This document shows, piece after piece, positions 7,339 through 9,890 of a stretch of DNA of 9,890 nt. Source of the stretch: an uncultured Flavobacteriales bacterium. Its GTDB lineage: Bacteria > Bacteroidota > Bacteroidia > Flavobacteriales_D > Sanyastnellaceae. Position 1 is the stretch's first letter. Each line of letters begins with the position of its first letter. A program made the translations under genes and the position numbers. The notes under the pieces are model-generated. The model made no database searches and was not told the origin of the DNA. It was given only the letters and a program-made list of their open reading frames with translations. The stretch lies in contig CALKHD010000140.1 of the NCBI GenBank assembly GCA_938092195.1, positions 1 through 9,890 of the forward strand, written 5' to 3'.

Positions 7339-7770
7339 ATGGGAAGGCACCGCAGCAGTGAAGTGAACATTGAGCAGGGAATCAACCGAATTGTGGAGGG
7401 CACGCTCGTCGAGGGCACCATTCGCAGTGAGGGCAGCATTCGCATTGATGGTCAATTTGTGGGTGACATTCACACCACAGGCCGCCTTGTGATAGGCGCC
7501 AAAGGCCGGGTAGAAGGCCGTGTGGACTGTCAAGACTGTGAGTCTGAAGGCATTGTTGTTGGACACCTTCGCGTGATCGGTCTTCTGAGTCTGAAGGCGT
7601 CGAGCGGTGTGGAAGGAGAAATCCGATACGGCCGGATGTCCGTGGAGGCCGGCGCAAAAATTGAGGGCGTTTGCAAGTTGGATGATGGCGTGAAGCCTTC
7701 AGAATTGATGGCAGAAACCCAAATGATGAGCGTGGACCATGAAAACGGACCACTCCAACAAACCGCTTAA
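7339..7770 (+). CDS. Bactofilin (polymer-forming cytoskeletal protein)
   Basis: A 143-residue bactofilin. These proteins polymerise without nucleotide into filaments or sheets through a right-handed beta-helix and act as membrane-associated scaffolds, often placing peptidoglycan enzymes. The beta-helix repeats are visible as short hydrophobic/Gly steps: VEGTLVEGTIRSEGSIRIDG, then GDIHTTGRLVIG, GRVEGRVDC, GIVVGHLRVIG and GVEGEIRYGRMSVEAG, spanning about residues 17-115. Flanking tails are short and polar, as usual for the family. The start (ATG at 7339) is 21 bases after sprE. The last 32 bases overlap the beginning of atpZ in another frame, so the two are probably translated from one message. 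A functional tie to the divergent M23 peptidase is plausible from known bactofilin-M23 pairs but is inference here. Confidence 0.92.
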   Translation: MGRHRSSEVNIEQGINRIVEGTLVEGTIRSEGSIRIDGQFVGDIHTTGRLVIGAKGRVEGRVDCQDCESEGIVVGHLRVIGLLSLKASSGVEGEIRYGRMSVEAGAKIEGVCKLDDGVKPSELMAETQMMSVDHENGPLQQTA

Positions 7771-7972
7771 AGGCGACAAGAAAACAGACCAAGGTGCTTT
7801 GAAGCACATGGGTCTGGCCACCACGATGGCCGCCGGCATTGGTGGAGGTGCGTGGTTGGGAAGCATTTGGGACGAACACAGTGGCCACGAAGTAGCTTGG
7901 GCCACAGCCCTGGGGGCCATGGTCGGACTCTCTCTTTCTTTGATGGCGGTCTTTCGGGATTTAAAACGATGA
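7739..7972 (+). CDS. atpZ: AtpZ/AtpI-family small membrane protein (F1F0-ATPase accessory)
   Basis: A 77-residue protein with a short basic, polar N-terminus and two membrane helices at about 24-42 (Gly/Ala-rich) and 52-72, ending in the basic tail FRDLKR. This is the usual form of the AtpZ/AtpI family (putative F0F1-ATPase subunit), found at the head of many atp operons and linked to c-ring assembly and, in some species, Mg2+/Ca2+ transport. The ATG at 7739 lies inside the bactofilin gene (32-base overlap). The stop overlaps the next start as ATGA, which is typical of translational coupling. Operon position directly before further atp genes supports the call. Confidence 0.85.
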   Translation: MKTDHSNKPLKGDKKTDQGALKHMGLATTMAAGIGGGAWLGSIWDEHSGHEVAWATALGAMVGLSLSLMAVFRDLKR

Positions 7973-8349
7973 AGTTTCAATGGATGTTGGCCTTGACGGC
8001 TGTGAGTGCGTTGCTGTTGGTCAGCACTTTGGAGCCCCCGCTTTTGACCGAAGCCGTGCGTTCACCTCTGAAAGGAGTTGTGGTGTTCATGGCTTTGGTG
8101 ACGTGGCTGTTGGATCGATTGCTGCGGCCTAAACCGGGCGCTCGTCCCGGGTCGTTGGTTCGAAATGTGATGTTGGTCACCCTAATAAAGATGGCTGTGG
8201 TGATGGTTGGTATCCTGTTTTATTCCCTTTTGGACATGCCAGACCCCACACAATTTTCTTTGGCCACTTACCTGATTTATGCAGCGTTCACGGCCATTTT
8301 GGTGGCCGAGGCGATGCGCCACGAGGTTTCGCCAACGGAGGGCATTTGA
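7969..8349 (+). CDS. Four-helix membrane protein at the AtpI position of the atp operon
   Basis: A 126-residue membrane protein with four predicted helices at about 5-20, 35-52, 67-88 and 98-115 and a basic cytosolic-type loop (RLLRPKPGARPG) between helices two and three. It has no strong motif, but its size, four-helix layout and place between atpZ and atpB match ATP synthase subunit I (AtpI)-like proteins, which are poorly conserved and help assemble the c-ring. The frame is open further upstream, but ATG at 7969 is chosen because it overlaps the atpZ stop by four bases (ATGA) and starts immediately with a membrane helix. Extending upstream would lie entirely within atpZ and add a basic non-membrane stretch. 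A specific function cannot be shown from the sequence alone. Confidence 0.8.
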   Translation: MKFQWMLALTAVSALLLVSTLEPPLLTEAVRSPLKGVVVFMALVTWLLDRLLRPKPGARPGSLVRNVMLVTLIKMAVVMVGILFYSLLDMPDPTQFSLATYLIYAAFTAILVAEAMRHEVSPTEGI

Positions 8350-8402
8350 TACTTCTGCGTCCTTGGATGCACAAAGTGGGGACAGAGTAGAATTGCGAGG
8401 GC

Positions 8403-8410
8403 TATCTTCG
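8403..8410 (+). promoter_or_regulatory. Possible -7 element upstream of atpB
   Basis: TATCTTCG at 8403-8410, followed by CACCC, differs by one base from the TAnnTTTG -7 box. No TTG lies at the right distance upstream (the nearest are 7 or 37 bases away), so the case is weak. If real, it would start atpB transcription near 8416 and partly uncouple atpB/atpE from the upstream envelope genes. The gap from 8350 to 8463 holds nothing else recognisable. Confidence 0.25.
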
Positions 8411-8463
8411 CACCCAAATTCGCTGCGGCGATGTTGAACAATACCCGGCCAAATAAAGGCATC

Positions 8464-9591
8464 ATGCGCGTTTCAATGAGGATCCTTTCTCTTCTGTTGG
8501 GCTTTGGCTTGATCGGAAGTGCCTTGGCTTCTTCAGGCGGTGGAGAGAACCCCGACCCGGGGGAGTTCATCATCCACCACATTGCCGACGCCCATGACAT
8601 CCACCTTTGGGGGGACGGCCCTTCAGCGGTTCACATTCCGCTTCCGGTGATTGGTTATGCTCCCGAGCGAGGATGGAGCCTGTTTTCAAGTTCGCATCTG
8701 CTCCACCATGGGGAAGACCACGTGGACATGTCGGACCACGGAACGGAATCTGCGCATGCAGATCACGATGACCATGCAAGCGGAGAATACCACTGCCACA
8801 GCACCGACTTAACGTATTCTTTGGACGCCAATGGGGCTTTGCATGCTCAGGATGCCTCTGGAAACCCGGTGCAAGCGTATGACCTGTCCATCAGCAAAAG
8901 CGTGTTTGGCTTGTTCATCGTCATTTTTATCATGTTGCTCATCTTCCCAAGGGTGGGGTCAGCATACAAGAAGAGAAAAGGCGAGGCTCCCAAGGGATTG
9001 CAGAATGCACTCGAGCCTCTGATTTTGTTCATCCGGGATGAGGTGGCAATTCCGAGCATCGGAGCCAAGAAGGCCGACCGCTATTTGCCCTTCCTCTTGA
9101 CCACATTCTTCTTCATCTTTTTGTGCAACCTGTTGGGCTTGGTTCCATTCATCGGAGCCTTCAATGTGACGGGCACGGTGGGGGTCACTCTGGTTTTGGC
9201 CACATTTGTGTTCATCATTACCACGGTGTCGGGCAACCGCCATTACTGGGGCCACATCATTTGGCCTCCGGGTGTCCCGCTCCCCATCAAGCTGATTTTG
9301 GTGCCTGTGGAGGTGGTTGGAATTTTGCTCAAACCTGCGGTATTGATGATCCGATTGACGGCCAACATTGGCGCTGGGCACATCATCATCTTGGCATTGA
9401 CCTTTTTGGTCTTCATCATCAGTGATTACGGAGCCAATACGGCTGCCGGAATTGGAACTGGAATCTTTTCTGTGGCGTTCATGATTTTCATGTACTTCAT
9501 TGAATTGCTTGTGGCGTTTTTGCAGGCATACGTTTTTACCCTTTTGGCGGCGCTTTACTTCGGTGACGCAACCCAGGAGGCCCACCATTGA
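8464..9591 (+). CDS. atpB: F1F0-ATP synthase subunit a (F0 proton channel)
   Basis: Subunit a forms the half-channels that carry protons to and from the c-ring in the inner membrane. From ATG at 8464 the protein is 375 residues. It begins with a signal-peptide-like segment (RILSLLLGFGLIGSALA, likely cut after Ala22), then has a periplasmic extension of about 120 residues with a histidine cluster at 78-112. The membrane core follows, with helices at about 146-162, 208-231, 236-256, 273-295, 300-322 and 330-370. The essential arginine is Arg297 in the LMIRLTANIGAGH segment; ELLVAFLQAYVF near the end is the other channel-lining helix. The frame opens at an ATG at 8431, which would add 11 polar residues before the signal sequence, so 8464 is preferred; the ATG at 8476 is also possible. 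It lies 33 bases before atpE. The family is certain; the start is less so. Confidence 0.95.
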   Translation: MRVSMRILSLLLGFGLIGSALASSGGGENPDPGEFIIHHIADAHDIHLWGDGPSAVHIPLPVIGYAPERGWSLFSSSHLLHHGEDHVDMSDHGTESAHADHDDHASGEYHCHSTDLTYSLDANGALHAQDASGNPVQAYDLSISKSVFGLFIVIFIMLLIFPRVGSAYKKRKGEAPKGLQNALEPLILFIRDEVAIPSIGAKKADRYLPFLLTTFFFIFLCNLLGLVPFIGAFNVTGTVGVTLVLATFVFIITTVSGNRHYWGHIIWPPGVPLPIKLILVPVEVVGILLKPAVLMIRLTANIGAGHIIILALTFLVFIISDYGANTAAGIGTGIFSVAFMIFMYFIELLVAFLQAYVFTLLAALYFGDATQEAHH

Positions 9592-9624
9592 ACACAACTC
9601 AAATCAACCCCTAATCTCTTCCTT

Positions 9625-9867
9625 ATGGAACTCGCAATGATCCTCATGGAGGCTGCTAACATCACCAAAGGCCTCGCTGGCATTGGTGCAGGTATCGCAG
9701 CCATTGGTGCTGGTGTCGGCATTGGTCGCATCGGCGGAAGCGCCCTCGAATCGATGGCTCGCCAACCCGAAATCAGCGGTGATCTCCGTGCGAACATGAT
9801 TGTGGCTGCCGCTCTTGTAGAGGGTGCCGCTTTGTTCGCCATCATCGTCTGCTTCCTCGCAAGCTGA
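9625..9867 (+). CDS. atpE: F1F0-ATP synthase subunit c (F0 rotor ring)
   Basis: An 80-residue hairpin of two membrane helices that oligomerises into the proton-driven rotor ring. The first helix (about 15-36) carries the glycine-rich packing motif GAGIAAIGAGVGIG. The polar loop ARQPE (45-49) contacts the F1 stalk. The second helix (about 54-78) has the ion-binding carboxylate Glu66 in ALVEGAALF. The residues after Glu66 are Gly-Ala rather than the Ser/Thr seen in sodium-binding rings, and the first helix lacks the matching Gln, so this looks proton-coupled. ATG at 9625 is taken as the start; ATGs at 9637 and 9646 would also leave the helices intact. The leader is pyrimidine-rich with no Shine-Dalgarno. 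The remaining 23 bases of the window hold no gene start; atpF is expected beyond the end. Confidence 0.96.
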   Translation: MELAMILMEAANITKGLAGIGAGIAAIGAGVGIGRIGGSALESMARQPEISGDLRANMIVAAALVEGAALFAIIVCFLAS

Positions 9868-9890
9868 ACCAGGCTACAGCCTTAGTTCCA

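Noticed and set aside
7539..7598. A 13-base direct repeat (TGAGTCTGAAGGC) at 7539-7551 and 7586-7598 in the bactofilin gene
   Set aside because: The two copies are 47 bases apart and read in different frames (CESEG versus LSLKA), so they do not reflect the beta-helix repeat; probably chance.
8959..9597. A 212-residue minus-strand open frame opposite atpB
   Set aside because: Low-complexity, Gln/Asp/His-rich translation typical of the complement of membrane-protein codons; atpB on the other strand is certain.
9685..9740. Repetitive GGCATTGGTG-like units in atpE
   Set aside because: They encode the normal glycine-rich first helix of subunit c and need no other explanation.
1..9890. Search for mobile elements, CRISPR arrays, phage genes, toxin-antitoxin or defence systems
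   Set aside because: Every sizeable open frame on the coding strands belongs to a recognisable core family. I saw no transposase, integrase, regularly spaced repeats, or att-like duplication of the tRNA-Asn 3' end.

Overview
The window looks like core chromosome of a member of the Bacteroidota, most likely a fairly GC-rich relative of the Flavobacteriales. Three things point there: a SprE/PorW-type TPR lipoprotein of the type IX secretion/gliding machinery; promoter-like boxes of the Bacteroidota form (TTG, then about 18-20 bases, then TAnnTTTG); and start codons that generally lack a Shine-Dalgarno sequence. The finer placement is inference from recognisable protein families, not from a database search.

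Layout. (1) Positions 1-2424 (+): the 3' part of a multi-PAS sensor histidine kinase of the HisKA_2 type, followed 64 bases later by a receiver-LytTR response regulator. This is a two-component pair with an unknown signal and target. (2) Positions 2454-2655: a bidirectional Rho-independent terminator, a tRNA-Asn(GTT) gene on the minus strand, and two divergent Bacteroidota-type promoter candidates, one for the tRNA and one for the next gene. (3) Positions 2675-3631 (+): a PfkB-family kinase, convergent with (4) an M23/LytM peptidase with a single membrane anchor at 3637-4509 (-). (5) From 4624 (+) a tightly packed run begins: SprE/PorW lipoprotein, bactofilin, AtpZ, a small four-helix AtpI-like membrane protein, F0 subunit a (atpB) and F0 subunit c (atpE). 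The window ends just after atpE; atpF/H/A/G would be expected downstream.

How the genes fit together. The atpZ/atpI-like/atpB/atpE run is the start of an F1F0-ATP synthase operon. Upstream of it lie envelope genes: a T9SS/gliding lipoprotein, a bactofilin that can form a membrane-associated scaffold, and, divergently, a cell-wall M23 endopeptidase. Bactofilin next to an M23 peptidase is a recurring pairing linked to local cell-wall shaping. The bactofilin reading frame overlaps atpZ by 32 bases, which suggests the envelope genes and the ATP synthase share a transcript.

I found no mobile element, CRISPR array, phage gene, toxin-antitoxin or defence system, and no convincing new system. The points worth a second look are modest: a histidine-rich periplasmic extension on AtpB, an unusual CxxC in SprE, the envelope/ATP-synthase gene linkage, and the well-formed divergent promoters around tRNA-Asn.
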